Below, in pieces: positions 6,975 through 13,354 of a stretch of 13,354 nt of DNA. The DNA lies in the NCBI GenBank assembly GCA_937901285.1, contig CALCHI010000503.1, positions 1 through 13,354 on the forward strand, in the 5' to 3' direction. This DNA comes from UBA8437 sp003445035. Its GTDB lineage: Bacteria > Planctomycetota > Planctomycetia > Planctomycetales > Planctomycetaceae. Below the pieces are notes generated by a model, which made no database searches, was not told the DNA's origin, and was given only the letters and a program-made list of their open reading frames with translations. Each line of letters begins with the position of its first letter. Position 1 is the stretch's first letter. Position numbers and translations under genes: made by a program.

Positions 6975-9008
6975 TTACGAGAAGATCAGGTCGACTCCCG
7001 GCCCACCGAAGATCAGGTCGGCGTCGGCACCGCCGATCAGGATGTCGTTGCCGCTTCCGCCGAACATGAAGTCCGAGCCGGAGTTGCCGAGCATGATGTC
7101 GTTGCCATCCTGTCCGGCCATGATGTCGTTTCCGGATCCGCCGACCATGATGTCGTTGCCGTTGCCGCCGAGCATCAGGTCGTTGCCGCGTTCACCGAAC
7201 ATCACGTCGCTTCCGGCCTGGCCATCCATGCGGTCATTGCCGTTGCCTCCGTACATGCGGTCATTGCCGTTGCCTCCGTACATGCGGTCGTTGCCGTCCT
7301 GGCCGTTGAGGACATCGTCTCCGTCACCTCCGTACATCCGGTCGTTGCCCCGTCCTCCGAGCAGGCGGTCGTTGTCGACGCCGCCCAGGAGCAGGTCATT
7401 TCCGGAACCGCCATCGAGCACGTCACGGCCGCTGTTGCCCGAGAGGACATCGTTGCCGAGGTCGCCCCAGATGAAGTCGTTGCCGAATCCACCGGTGAGG
7501 AAGTCATTGCCCGCACCGCCCAGCAACCAGTCGTTGTCAAGATCTCCGAAGAGGCGGTCGTCGCCGTCGTTGCCGAACAGGACATCACGACCTGCGTTGC
7601 CGTGCATCGTGTCGTTCCCGCTGCCACCGACAACCAGGTCCGAACCGTCGTTTCCGTTGAGTGCGTCGGAACCGTCTCCGCCGCTGAGCCAGTCGTGGCC
7701 GGCCCCGCCGGAGATCACGTCGTTGCCGTCCTCACCGAAGAGGCGATCGTTGCCCGAACCGCTTTCGATCACGTCGTCTCCCTGGCCCCCGTGGACCAGC
7801 ACGTTGGCGGTGACGGCCGCCTCGATCTGCACCAAGTCGTCACCGACACTCGAGTCGATCACGATGCCGCCCTCGGTGTCGATCCCGGCAGTGATCGTGT
7901 AGCTGTCGCTGCGGATCAGGTCGGTCATGCCGCTGTCGTAGAAGGCGTCGATCTGGACCTGGGTGACACCGCCGCCGAGGTCGGTCAGGGTGATCAGATC
8001 GTGGGCCCCGGTGCCGGTGACGTAGGCGAAGTCGGGCACACCGTCCCGGTCACTGTCCCGCAATCCGATGTCCGGGTCACTGGCCAGGACCTCGTAGTTG
8101 TTGACCATGGCTCCTCCACTGTGGAGCTGCAGGTCGAACCTGGTGACGATGTTGTCGGTCTCGCGTGTGACAGAACCGTGCCGGATCGTGTCGCCACTGG
8201 AGAGCAGGCGTTCCTCGGGCGTTGTGCCCTTGGTGTGGAACAGGCCGAAGGTGTGCATCGCCTCGTGGACGACCGTGTATGCCACCCGGTGAGCCAGGTT
8301 CTCGTTGAACTCGGCGGTGCCCGGGACACCGCTGGTGGCCGAGACAATCGTGTCGGTGAACGTCAGGGTGGCCTCGTCGTGGTTGTTGCCGGTGGCGCTG
8401 AACAGATCCTCTCCGGCAGCGATTCCGAACAGACCCCCGGCACTTCCGAGCAGCCCGCCGGCGGCGGAGATCTCTGAGGAGGAAATCTCCATCACGAAGT
8501 TGTAGGCGTCATGTTCTCCAAAACCATCGAAGCCGGCCATCCCCGTGTCGTTGCTCTGCAGGGTGCCGGTCACGTCGGCGAAACTCGACGACCCGATCCC
8601 GATCACCTCGAAGTCGAACGCGTCCAGTTCGCGTTGCACGATTGGCAACACGGCGTTCTGCAGGGCCAGGGCGTCATTGGCGTCGATTGTTGCGTCACCG
8701 TTGAAGTCGTACTGGATCGAATTGAAGTCCAGGGGATCGGAGTTGCTCAGCCCGCCGTACCCCGCGACGTTCGATCCGGTCCCGTAGCCGTTGGTACCGG
8801 CTCCGTCGATCTCACGGAATTCCTCGACGGTCGTCGACATGCCGCCTGCCGGCAGGGCCGTGCCGAAGTCGAGATAGAACATGGTTGTCAGCAGGGTCCG
8901 GGACTCGAGCGATTCGGCCGAGACCACGCCGCGACGGCCACGTCGGGGCCGTGGGCGGCTGGAAGAGAGCAGGTGAGCGATCCGGTGGGTCCAGTTGGTC
9001 AAACGCAT
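6975..9008 (-). CDS. Secreted metzincin-like metalloprotease with LEPR-XLL-type N-terminus, calcium loops and C-terminal RTX repeats
   Basis: This 677-residue protein has a basic N-terminus with SLESRTLLT (33-41), matching the LEPR-XLL motif typical of large planctomycete extracellular proteins. A dockerin/EF-hand-like calcium loop DFNGDATIDANDA lies at 101-113. The zinc motif HEAMHTFGLFH at 248-258 fits HExxHxxGxxH exactly, and GGAMVNNY with Met301 is a plausible Met-turn 43 residues later, so a metzincin fold is likely. DSDRDGVPD (318-326) is a second calcium-type motif. Residues about 407-674 are roughly 30 RTX nonapeptides of GGxGxDxUx type, which fold into a calcium-bound beta-roll. Predicted role: calcium-stabilised extracellular protease; the substrate is unknown. 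GAGGAG (9015-9020) sits six bases before the ATG. The gene follows the kinase gene by 72 bases on the same strand. No type I secretion genes are nearby. Confidence 0.92.
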   Translation of the reverse strand: MRLTNWTHRIAHLLSSSRPRPRRGRRGVVSAESLESRTLLTTMFYLDFGTALPAGGMSTTVEEFREIDGAGTNGYGTGSNVAGYGGLSNSDPLDFNSIQYDFNGDATIDANDALALQNAVLPIVQRELDAFDFEVIGIGSSSFADVTGTLQSNDTGMAGFDGFGEHDAYNFVMEISSSEISAAGGLLGSAGGLFGIAAGEDLFSATGNNHDEATLTFTDTIVSATSGVPGTAEFNENLAHRVAYTVVHEAMHTFGLFHTKGTTPEERLLSSGDTIRHGSVTRETDNIVTRFDLQLHSGGAMVNNYEVLASDPDIGLRDSDRDGVPDFAYVTGTGAHDLITLTDLGGGVTQVQIDAFYDSGMTDLIRSDSYTITAGIDTEGGIVIDSSVGDDLVQIEAAVTANVLVHGGQGDDVIESGSGNDRLFGEDGNDVISGGAGHDWLSGGDGSDALNGNDGSDLVVGGSGNDTMHGNAGRDVLFGNDGDDRLFGDLDNDWLLGGAGNDFLTGGFGNDFIWGDLGNDVLSGNSGRDVLDGGSGNDLLLGGVDNDRLLGGRGNDRMYGGDGDDVLNGQDGNDRMYGGNGNDRMYGGNGNDRMDGQAGSDVMFGERGNDLMLGGNGNDIMVGGSGNDIMAGQDGNDIMLGNSGSDFMFGGSGNDILIGGADADLIFGGPGVDLIFS
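6978..7790 (-). repeat. RTX nonapeptide repeat block (about 30 units of 27 bases)
   Basis: The 3' part of the metzincin gene is a 27-base periodic tract encoding consecutive GGxGNDxUx nonapeptides (for example GGSGNDIMV, GGNGNDRMY). Typical RTX residues Gly-Gly, Asn-Asp and a large hydrophobic residue recur every nine residues. Units diverge in sequence apart from a short recent duplication near 7227-7280. It is coding and is not a CRISPR. Confidence 0.95.
7227..7280 (-). repeat. Exact 27-bp tandem duplication within the RTX block
   Basis: Positions 7227-7253 and 7254-7280 are identical base for base, and the following unit starts the same way (CATGCGGTC at 7281-7289) before diverging. The duplicated unit encodes one nonapeptide, giving two consecutive MYGGNGNDR units. 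Neighbouring units differ at many third positions, so this looks like a recent slippage or unequal-crossover duplication. Confidence 0.9.
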
Positions 9009-9014
9009 TGCGGG

Positions 9015-9020
9015 CTCCTC
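9015..9020 (-). promoter_or_regulatory. Strong ribosome binding site for the RTX metzincin gene
   Basis: GAGGAG on the minus strand, six bases before the ATG at 9008. It is the strongest Shine-Dalgarno in the window and fixes the start of the metzincin gene. Confidence 0.65.
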
Positions 9021-9034
9021 GATCTGAAACGTGT

Positions 9035-9063
9035 GAACAGCGAATGTGTGTGTGTCGCTGTTC
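9035..9063 (-). promoter_or_regulatory. Hairpin in the kinase-RTX gene gap
   Basis: A perfect 9-bp inverted repeat (GAACAGCGA at 9035-9043, TCGCTGTTC at 9055-9063) encloses an 11-base loop made largely of TG dinucleotides. It begins 17 bases after the kinase stop and ends 14 bases before the GAGGAG site of the RTX gene. No T-run follows on the minus strand, so it is not an ordinary intrinsic terminator. It could be an operator, a leader hairpin or an RNA-processing site separating expression of the two genes. Confidence 0.45.
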
Positions 9064-9080
9064 TTCGAGGAACGCCTGTG

Positions 9081-11543
9081 TCACGGATGTGACGCGCGTT
9101 CTTTGGAGATTCCGGAAGTGTTCCGGATCTTCGGGTCGGTGCCGGTCTCATCGTCCCGGGCCCCGACAAACATCGTCTGGGGTTGATGATTGGCCAGGCC
9201 CCGGCAGCGGACCAGGGCTCGCTGAGTCGACAGCGTGTCGCTGTGGGACTGGCCCCGGTGTCGGGCTTGCGCCTTCCAGGTCTCCTGCAACTGGACTTCA
9301 GCCTCGGCCAGCCTCTGTTGTTTCATCAGGGTCCGACCGAGATTGGCCTGTGTCCTGAGCGTCGAAGGGTGATGGGCTCCCAGCACTCTTAGCCGGATTT
9401 CGATCACATTGCGGTTGATCCGTTCGGCCTGCTGGAAACGTCCCTGCCGGTAGTGGGTGTTGGCAAGGTTGTGGAGGGTGTTGAGCGTGCGGGGGTGTTC
9501 GGGGCCGAGCATCCGCCGCTTGATCTCCAGGGTCTGCTCGTAAAGTGCCTGCGCCTCCGCCTGCCGTTTCAACAGGCTCAGCATCTGGGCGTGGTTGTGC
9601 ATGGCCGAGAGCGTGTCGGGGTGAGTGTCTCCCAGGGTCCGTTTCCTCACCGCCAGGGTCTGTTGGCTCAGGGGCAAAGCTTCCTCGAGTCGCCCCAGTC
9701 TCTTGAGGCAGAGCACGAGGTTGTTCATCGTTCGCAATGTCTGCGGATGGTCGGACCCGTTGATTCGGACGCGATCGGCGAGCACCCTCTGGTAGTGCAA
9801 CAGGGCCTCTTCGTAACGACACATGTTCAACAGGCACAGGCCCAGGTTGTGGCGTGCCATCAGTACCAGTTGATCGTCGGTGCGGCAGTCGTTCCGCAGG
9901 CCGTCGTAGGCTTTCTGGTGAAGTTCCAGGGCCTGGGAGAAATGGCCACAGTGGGTCAGGGCGGTGGCCAACTGCGATGTCGCGGCCAGCGTGTCGCCGT
10001 GGCTTTTGCCGAGTTCGTCGCTGCGGTTCTTGACGGCCCGCTTTAACTGTTCGACGGCCTGCGAGTGCAGTCCCAGTGCGTCGTACGACTCGCCCAGTGA
10101 CAACTGGATCGAAGCGGCGGTTGCCGGTTGATCGGCAAACGTGGCTTCCACTCGAGTGGCGGCGTGATCGAGGATGGACCTGGGCGAGATGGGCCGACCA
10201 CGCCGCCGATCGGGTCTCAGGTCGCGGATGACCTCCGAGACCAGGAACCGTGTCAGTGCCTCGGCCCGACGTGCGTCTCGCTCGGATTGCTGCTTCAGCG
10301 ACTCGGCCTCGGCCCGCACCGTCTGCTCGCGGTTGAAACCGATCTGCCGAGCCCGATGTGCCATTTCTCGCGACTTCACCAGGCCGCGGGCGTGCTGAGC
10401 TTGCCGGCGAAAATGGTCGGCGGCCGCGATCGATCCGATCGTCAGCGCCACCAGCAGAAGTGCCGTCAGCGAGGTCATTCCCGCCAGGGCCGGGTTGCGC
10501 TGGCACCAGCGAGCGGTTCGACCGTACCACCCGATACGTCGGGCATGGATCGGTTCACCGGCCAGGAATCGTGAAAGGTCCTTGGACAACGCTTCGGCCG
10601 ACTGGTAGCGGCAGTCCGGATCGGGATCCAGGGCACGGTCGATGATCGTCTGGAGATCCCGGGAGACTCCGGGGAGAGCTGTTCGGAGAGACCGGGGCTG
10701 ACGCTCCCAGGGGTTGTCATCTGAGTCGAAGGCGGGCTGGTGAGTCAGCAACTCGAAGAGCGTGGCCCCCAGGCTGTAGACGTCGCTGCGGGCATCCGCT
10801 TCGCCTCGAAAACACTCCGGAGCCATGTACCGGTGAGTGCCCAGGATGGCACCGGTGGCAGTCAGGTCGTCGGCTTCGGGACTCCGCGCCAGGCCAAAAT
10901 CGCTCAGCCAGACTGTTCCGTGACGATCCAGCAACAGGTTTCCCGGCTTGACGTCCCGGTGGATCACCTCCTGCCGGTGGGCGTATTCGAGCGCTTCGGC
11001 AGCCTGGCGGCCGATGTCAGCGACCGCCTGTTCGGTTTCCGGATCGGGCCGGAAAGTGTCTCGAGGGGCCTGGTCTTCCAACTGGTCCAGCGAGATGCCG
11101 TCAATGAACTGCATCGCCAGGTAATGCACGCCCTGTTCGTGGCCCTGCGAGAAGACCGGGACGATGTTGGTGTGGTGCAGCGCCGCAGCCGCACGCGCCT
11201 CGGCACCGAATCGCTCGATCCGCTTGGGGTCCAGCCAGTCGCTGGCCGGCAACAGTTTCAGGGCCACTCGGCGATCAACCGAAAGCTGATGGGCCTCGTA
11301 AACGATCCCCATTCCGCCCCGGCCGATTTCCCGGACGATCTTGAAGTCGCCCAGGGGGCCAGTCGGTGGGACAAACGACTCGGCCGCATCGGCGGCCAAC
11401 TCGGCCCTCAGGGAGGCCAGGTGCTCGGCGCGTGAGTCCGTTTCGACATCGGGTCGCAGGCAACCCGAGCGACCCCAGTCGGAAAGCAGTTTTCGCCACG
11501 TGGTCAGGTCAACGCCCGAATCGTTCCGGGTCACGTCGGTCAT
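9081..11543 (-). CDS. Membrane Ser/Thr protein kinase with C-terminal kinesin-light-chain-type TPR domain
   Basis: This 820-residue protein has a Hanks-type kinase domain at about 66-330 with all key motifs: glycine loop GRGGMG (74-79), Lys96 (VALK), catalytic HRDVKP (195-200, Asp197), DFG (215-217) and APE (241-243), so it should be active. One membrane segment follows (about 354-375, TALLLVALTIG). Next comes a charged, probably coiled stretch (380-435) and a TPR array from about 473. The TPRs have an exact 42-residue period, with a conserved His at 515, 599, 641, 683, 725 and 767 in HPxTLxTxxN motifs, as in kinesin light chain TPRs. The kinase is predicted cytoplasmic and the TPRs extracytoplasmic. 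Its ATG overlaps the sigma-factor stop (ATGA), with AGGAG five bases upstream. Context suggests it controls or is controlled by that sigma factor; phosphorylation of the sigma factor is inference. Confidence 0.95.
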   Translation of the reverse strand: MTDVTRNDSGVDLTTWRKLLSDWGRSGCLRPDVETDSRAEHLASLRAELAADAAESFVPPTGPLGDFKIVREIGRGGMGIVYEAHQLSVDRRVALKLLPASDWLDPKRIERFGAEARAAAALHHTNIVPVFSQGHEQGVHYLAMQFIDGISLDQLEDQAPRDTFRPDPETEQAVADIGRQAAEALEYAHRQEVIHRDVKPGNLLLDRHGTVWLSDFGLARSPEADDLTATGAILGTHRYMAPECFRGEADARSDVYSLGATLFELLTHQPAFDSDDNPWERQPRSLRTALPGVSRDLQTIIDRALDPDPDCRYQSAEALSKDLSRFLAGEPIHARRIGWYGRTARWCQRNPALAGMTSLTALLLVALTIGSIAAADHFRRQAQHARGLVKSREMAHRARQIGFNREQTVRAEAESLKQQSERDARRAEALTRFLVSEVIRDLRPDRRRGRPISPRSILDHAATRVEATFADQPATAASIQLSLGESYDALGLHSQAVEQLKRAVKNRSDELGKSHGDTLAATSQLATALTHCGHFSQALELHQKAYDGLRNDCRTDDQLVLMARHNLGLCLLNMCRYEEALLHYQRVLADRVRINGSDHPQTLRTMNNLVLCLKRLGRLEEALPLSQQTLAVRKRTLGDTHPDTLSAMHNHAQMLSLLKRQAEAQALYEQTLEIKRRMLGPEHPRTLNTLHNLANTHYRQGRFQQAERINRNVIEIRLRVLGAHHPSTLRTQANLGRTLMKQQRLAEAEVQLQETWKAQARHRGQSHSDTLSTQRALVRCRGLANHQPQTMFVGARDDETGTDPKIRNTSGISKERASHP

Positions 11544-12235
11544 TGTGTCTCCTGTTGTTCGAGCCTCGCCAGCATGGCCTGGCGGGCACGTTGATACAGT
11601 TGGCGGGCGGCCGCGGAACTGCGGTTCAACCGTTCGGCGATGTCTTCGAACGGCATCTCCGAGACGATCCGCAGTAGCAGGATCCGGCGGTATTCACGCG
11701 GCAACGCGGCCACCGTCACGCGGATTCGGTGTCGTTGTTCGTTGCGGACCACTCGTCCGCTGGGGGAGGTCTGGTTGGCAGCCACGTGTTCGGCTGCATT
11801 CACGGCCGACCGGTTGTCGGTCGACTGGATTGTCGGAGAAACGGTCACTTCACGTCTGAGGTCACGACCGGCGGTTCCCATGTGATGGCGAACGGTTCCC
11901 AGGATGCGGTGAGTGAGGATCTGACGCAGCCAGCACCACAGTTCTCCTTCGCTGCGGCCCCGGAATTTCTGGAAGTCACGAAAGGCGTGCAGCAGCGTCT
12001 CCTGCACGATGTCCGACGGGCTCTGGCGGACGCCGAGCCGGGGCGAAACGCGTTGTTTCGCCAGGGTTTCCAGTCGGTCGCGGTAGACGCCCAGCAACGG
12101 ACCCAGGTTGGACTTGCCCTGACGGACAGAGTTCAGCAGGTCGGCTGGAGACGCATGTCCCGCTTCATGCGTGGCCGTATGATTCACGATACTTCCCAAA
12201 GGATGCACGTTGCGTGCCAATGCACGCCGAATCAT
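11540..12235 (-). CDS. ECF-type RNA polymerase sigma factor (planctomycete subfamily, kinase-associated)
   Basis: This 231-residue protein has sigma region 2 at about 45-120, with SDIVQETLLHAFRDFQKFRG (74-93) and ELWCWLRQILTHRILGTVR (98-116), and region 4 at about 165-225 with ALPREYRRILLLRI (177-190) and the helix-turn-helix FEDIAERLNRSSAAARQLYQ (196-215). The pattern resembles the Planctomycetaceae-specific sigma-70 subfamily (Sig-70_plancto1 type). It directs RNA polymerase to an unknown regulon. No anti-sigma factor is adjacent; instead its stop overlaps the kinase start by four bases, indicating translational coupling. The listed ATG has GAGG just upstream. A GTG at 12187 would remove 16 poorly conserved-looking N-terminal residues and is a possible alternative start. 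Signal input through the kinase is inferred from known planctomycete ECF-kinase pairs. Confidence 0.93.
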   Translation of the reverse strand: MIRRALARNVHPLGSIVNHTATHEAGHASPADLLNSVRQGKSNLGPLLGVYRDRLETLAKQRVSPRLGVRQSPSDIVQETLLHAFRDFQKFRGRSEGELWCWLRQILTHRILGTVRHHMGTAGRDLRREVTVSPTIQSTDNRSAVNAAEHVAANQTSPSGRVVRNEQRHRIRVTVAALPREYRRILLLRIVSEMPFEDIAERLNRSSAAARQLYQRARQAMLARLEQQETQ

Positions 12236-12270
12236 TTGCCTCGGAAAAAACCACCCCGACGGCCAGAAGC

Positions 12271-12288
12271 GACGACTGGCGAGTCGTC
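12271..12288 (-). promoter_or_regulatory. Short hairpin upstream of the sigma factor gene
   Basis: GACGACT (12271-12277) and AGTCGTC (12282-12288) form a perfect 7-bp stem with a 4-base loop, in the 139-base gap between the DUF1501 stop and the sigma-factor start. On the minus strand a run of six T (12250-12245) follows about 20 bases after the stem, too far for a standard intrinsic terminator. It may end the DUF1501 transcript weakly or be a regulatory element of the sigma gene. No clear -35/-10 promoter was recognised in the gap. Confidence 0.35.
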
Positions 12289-12374
12289 ACGGGCGGGGCG
12301 TTCTGCAACACGACGACCGGTTGTTGTGGCAATTTGCTACGGCCGTGGCCGGGTCGCCACACCAAAGAAATCGA

Positions 12375-13352
12375 TCAGGCGACGCCTCGGTAGAGCACGT
12401 CCATGACATGCCCGGTGTTGAGGTGCACGGGCCGACCGAGACGATCTTCGATCATCGTGGTGGGATCGATACCCAGCGCGTCGTAGATCGTGGCGCCCAT
12501 GTCGTTGGGATGGTAGGGCGTCGTGATCGGGTGACCACCGATGTTGTCGCTGGCTCCGATGATCTGGCCGGGACGCACACCGCCACCTGCGAACAGGGCC
12601 GAATAGACCGCGGCCCAGTGGTGCCGACCCGGGACCTTCTGATTGGGCAAGGGAGAAATCGTCGGTGTGCGGCCGAATTCGCCGACGCAGACGATCAGCG
12701 TGGTCTCGAGCAGGCCGCGATCTTCGAGATCGTCGATCAGGGCACTGAGGCCATTGTCGAGAGCCGGCAGCATGGTCCGCAGGCGTGGGAAGTGGTTGAC
12801 GTGGGTGTCCCACATCTGCACGTGACCCATGCTGGCCTGGATCACCGGGATCTCCATCTCGACCAGCCGCCGGGCCAACAGCAGAGTCTGGCCGTACTTG
12901 TGACGCCCGTACCGGTCCCGCACCTCGGCGCTCTCGGCGTTGATGTCCAGGGCCCCTTTGAGCTTCCCGGAGGAGAGCATCGAGAAGGCGGCCTGTTGCT
13001 GGCTGGAGTACTTGACCTCCTGCGGTGACTGATCGATGCCCCGTTGCTGCTTGTCGATTGTCCGGAGCAACTGGCGGCGATCGCCGAGCCTGTTGATGCT
13101 GAGCCCGTCGAGCAGCGAGAGGTCGTTGACCTTGTAGTCCTTGTTGTTCGGATCGCTGTTGAGCACGAAGGGGTCATACTGGGGACCGAGGAATCCCGAG
13201 TGTTGACCGGGCCAGACCAGCACGCCCTCGATCAGCGGATTGGGGACGGTGACCTGGCTGGGCAGGCCGTCGGCACGAGGCCGGAGCAGCGAGACGCCAC
13301 CACCGTAGCAGGGCCAGTCGGATCGCTTCAGCGATTTCGCCTGGTTGGAATT
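12375..13352 (-). CDS. DUF1501 protein, N-terminus cut by window edge
   Basis: The last 325 residues are visible and the frame is open to the right edge. The first readable residues, NSNQAKSLKRSDWPCYGGG, are typical of the middle of DUF1501 proteins. Characteristic motifs follow: MGHVQMWDTHVNHFPRL near 12786-12836, EFGRTPTISP near 12650-12680, GRHHWAAVYSALFAGGGV and the C-terminal HPNDMGATIYDALGIDP. DUF1501 proteins belong to the alkaline phosphatase/sulfatase-like superfamily, are commonly Tat-exported in planctomycetes and are usually paired with a PSCyt1/DUF1549/DUF1553 gene; their reaction is not established. A GTG at 13223 can start an internal frame, but the domain clearly extends upstream, so that is not the true start. 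The partner gene is probably upstream, outside the window. The sigma-factor gene follows 139 bases downstream on the same strand. Confidence 0.93.
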   Translation of the reverse strand, partial: NSNQAKSLKRSDWPCYGGGVSLLRPRADGLPSQVTVPNPLIEGVLVWPGQHSGFLGPQYDPFVLNSDPNNKDYKVNDLSLLDGLSINRLGDRRQLLRTIDKQQRGIDQSPQEVKYSSQQQAAFSMLSSGKLKGALDINAESAEVRDRYGRHKYGQTLLLARRLVEMEIPVIQASMGHVQMWDTHVNHFPRLRTMLPALDNGLSALIDDLEDRGLLETTLIVCVGEFGRTPTISPLPNQKVPGRHHWAAVYSALFAGGGVRPGQIIGASDNIGGHPITTPYHPNDMGATIYDALGIDPTTMIEDRLGRPVHLNTGHVMDVLYRGVA

Positions 13353-13354
13353 GC

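Noticed and set aside
6978..7790. Regular 27-base periodicity resembling a CRISPR or satellite array
   Set aside because: There are no spacers; the period is exactly nine codons and encodes RTX nonapeptides.
6943..7902. Plus-strand open frame of 319 codons rich in Ser-Pro-Leu repeats
   Set aside because: It is the antisense shadow of the RTX repeats on the minus strand; the periodic Pro/Ser pattern is the mirror of the GGxGND codons.
7602..8477. Plus-strand open frame of 291 codons
   Set aside because: Antisense to the metzincin domain, which carries an exact zinc motif in the minus-strand frame.
9298..10530. Minus-strand open frame of 410 codons in another frame of the kinase gene
   Set aside because: Arg/Pro-rich GC-driven shadow; the kinase frame has intact 42-residue TPRs across the same bases.
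12245..12250. Run of six T on the minus strand as an intrinsic terminator before the sigma gene
   Set aside because: The nearest hairpin (12271-12288) ends about 20 bases upstream of it, and the run abuts the sigma-factor ribosome site.
13223..13223. GTG as the start of the DUF1501 gene
   Set aside because: The frame remains open upstream and encodes typical DUF1501 residues up to the window edge, so the gene is truncated by the window rather than short.

Overview
The window looks like a chromosomal segment of a GC-rich planctomycete (Planctomycetota, probably order Planctomycetales). Several lineage-typical proteins support this: a secreted PSCyt1/DUF1549 cytochrome-type protein, a DUF1501 protein, an exported SMP-30-type lactonase, an ECF sigma factor overlapping a membrane Ser/Thr kinase with TPRs, and a secreted protein with an LEPR-XLL-like N-terminal motif and RTX repeats. 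Coding density is high and no noncoding gap exceeds about 165 bases. I see no rRNA, tRNA, CRISPR array, IS element or phage gene.

Layout. (1) Positions 1-4147, minus strand: a Tat-exported beta-propeller, glycosidase-like protein, then an exported SMP-30/gluconolactonase-like enzyme, then a PSCyt1/DUF1549 protein cut by the left edge. (2) A 163-base divergent gap holds a perfect 8-bp inverted repeat. (3) Positions 4311-6900, plus strand: an unrecognised soluble protein and an exported GH33-like sialidase. The sialidase converges on the next block, with a strong stem-loop between them. (4) Positions 6975-12235, minus strand: ECF sigma factor, Ser/Thr kinase-TPR protein (ATGA overlap with the sigma gene), and, 72 bases further on, a 677-residue secreted metzincin-like protease with a dockerin-like calcium loop and about 30 RTX nonapeptides. 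(5) Positions 12375-13352, minus strand: the C-terminal part of a DUF1501 protein cut by the right edge.

How the genes may work together. The left half reads as an exported carbohydrate-handling neighbourhood: sialidase, propeller glycosidase-like protein and lactonase. That functional link is inference. The right half is a signalling cassette. The sigma factor and kinase are very probably co-translated, and the kinase senses through 42-residue kinesin-light-chain-type TPRs. The RTX metzincin gene lies directly downstream in the same orientation, so it could be a co-transcribed or controlled output. This sigma-kinase-RTX-metzincin arrangement is the most interesting candidate system in the window.
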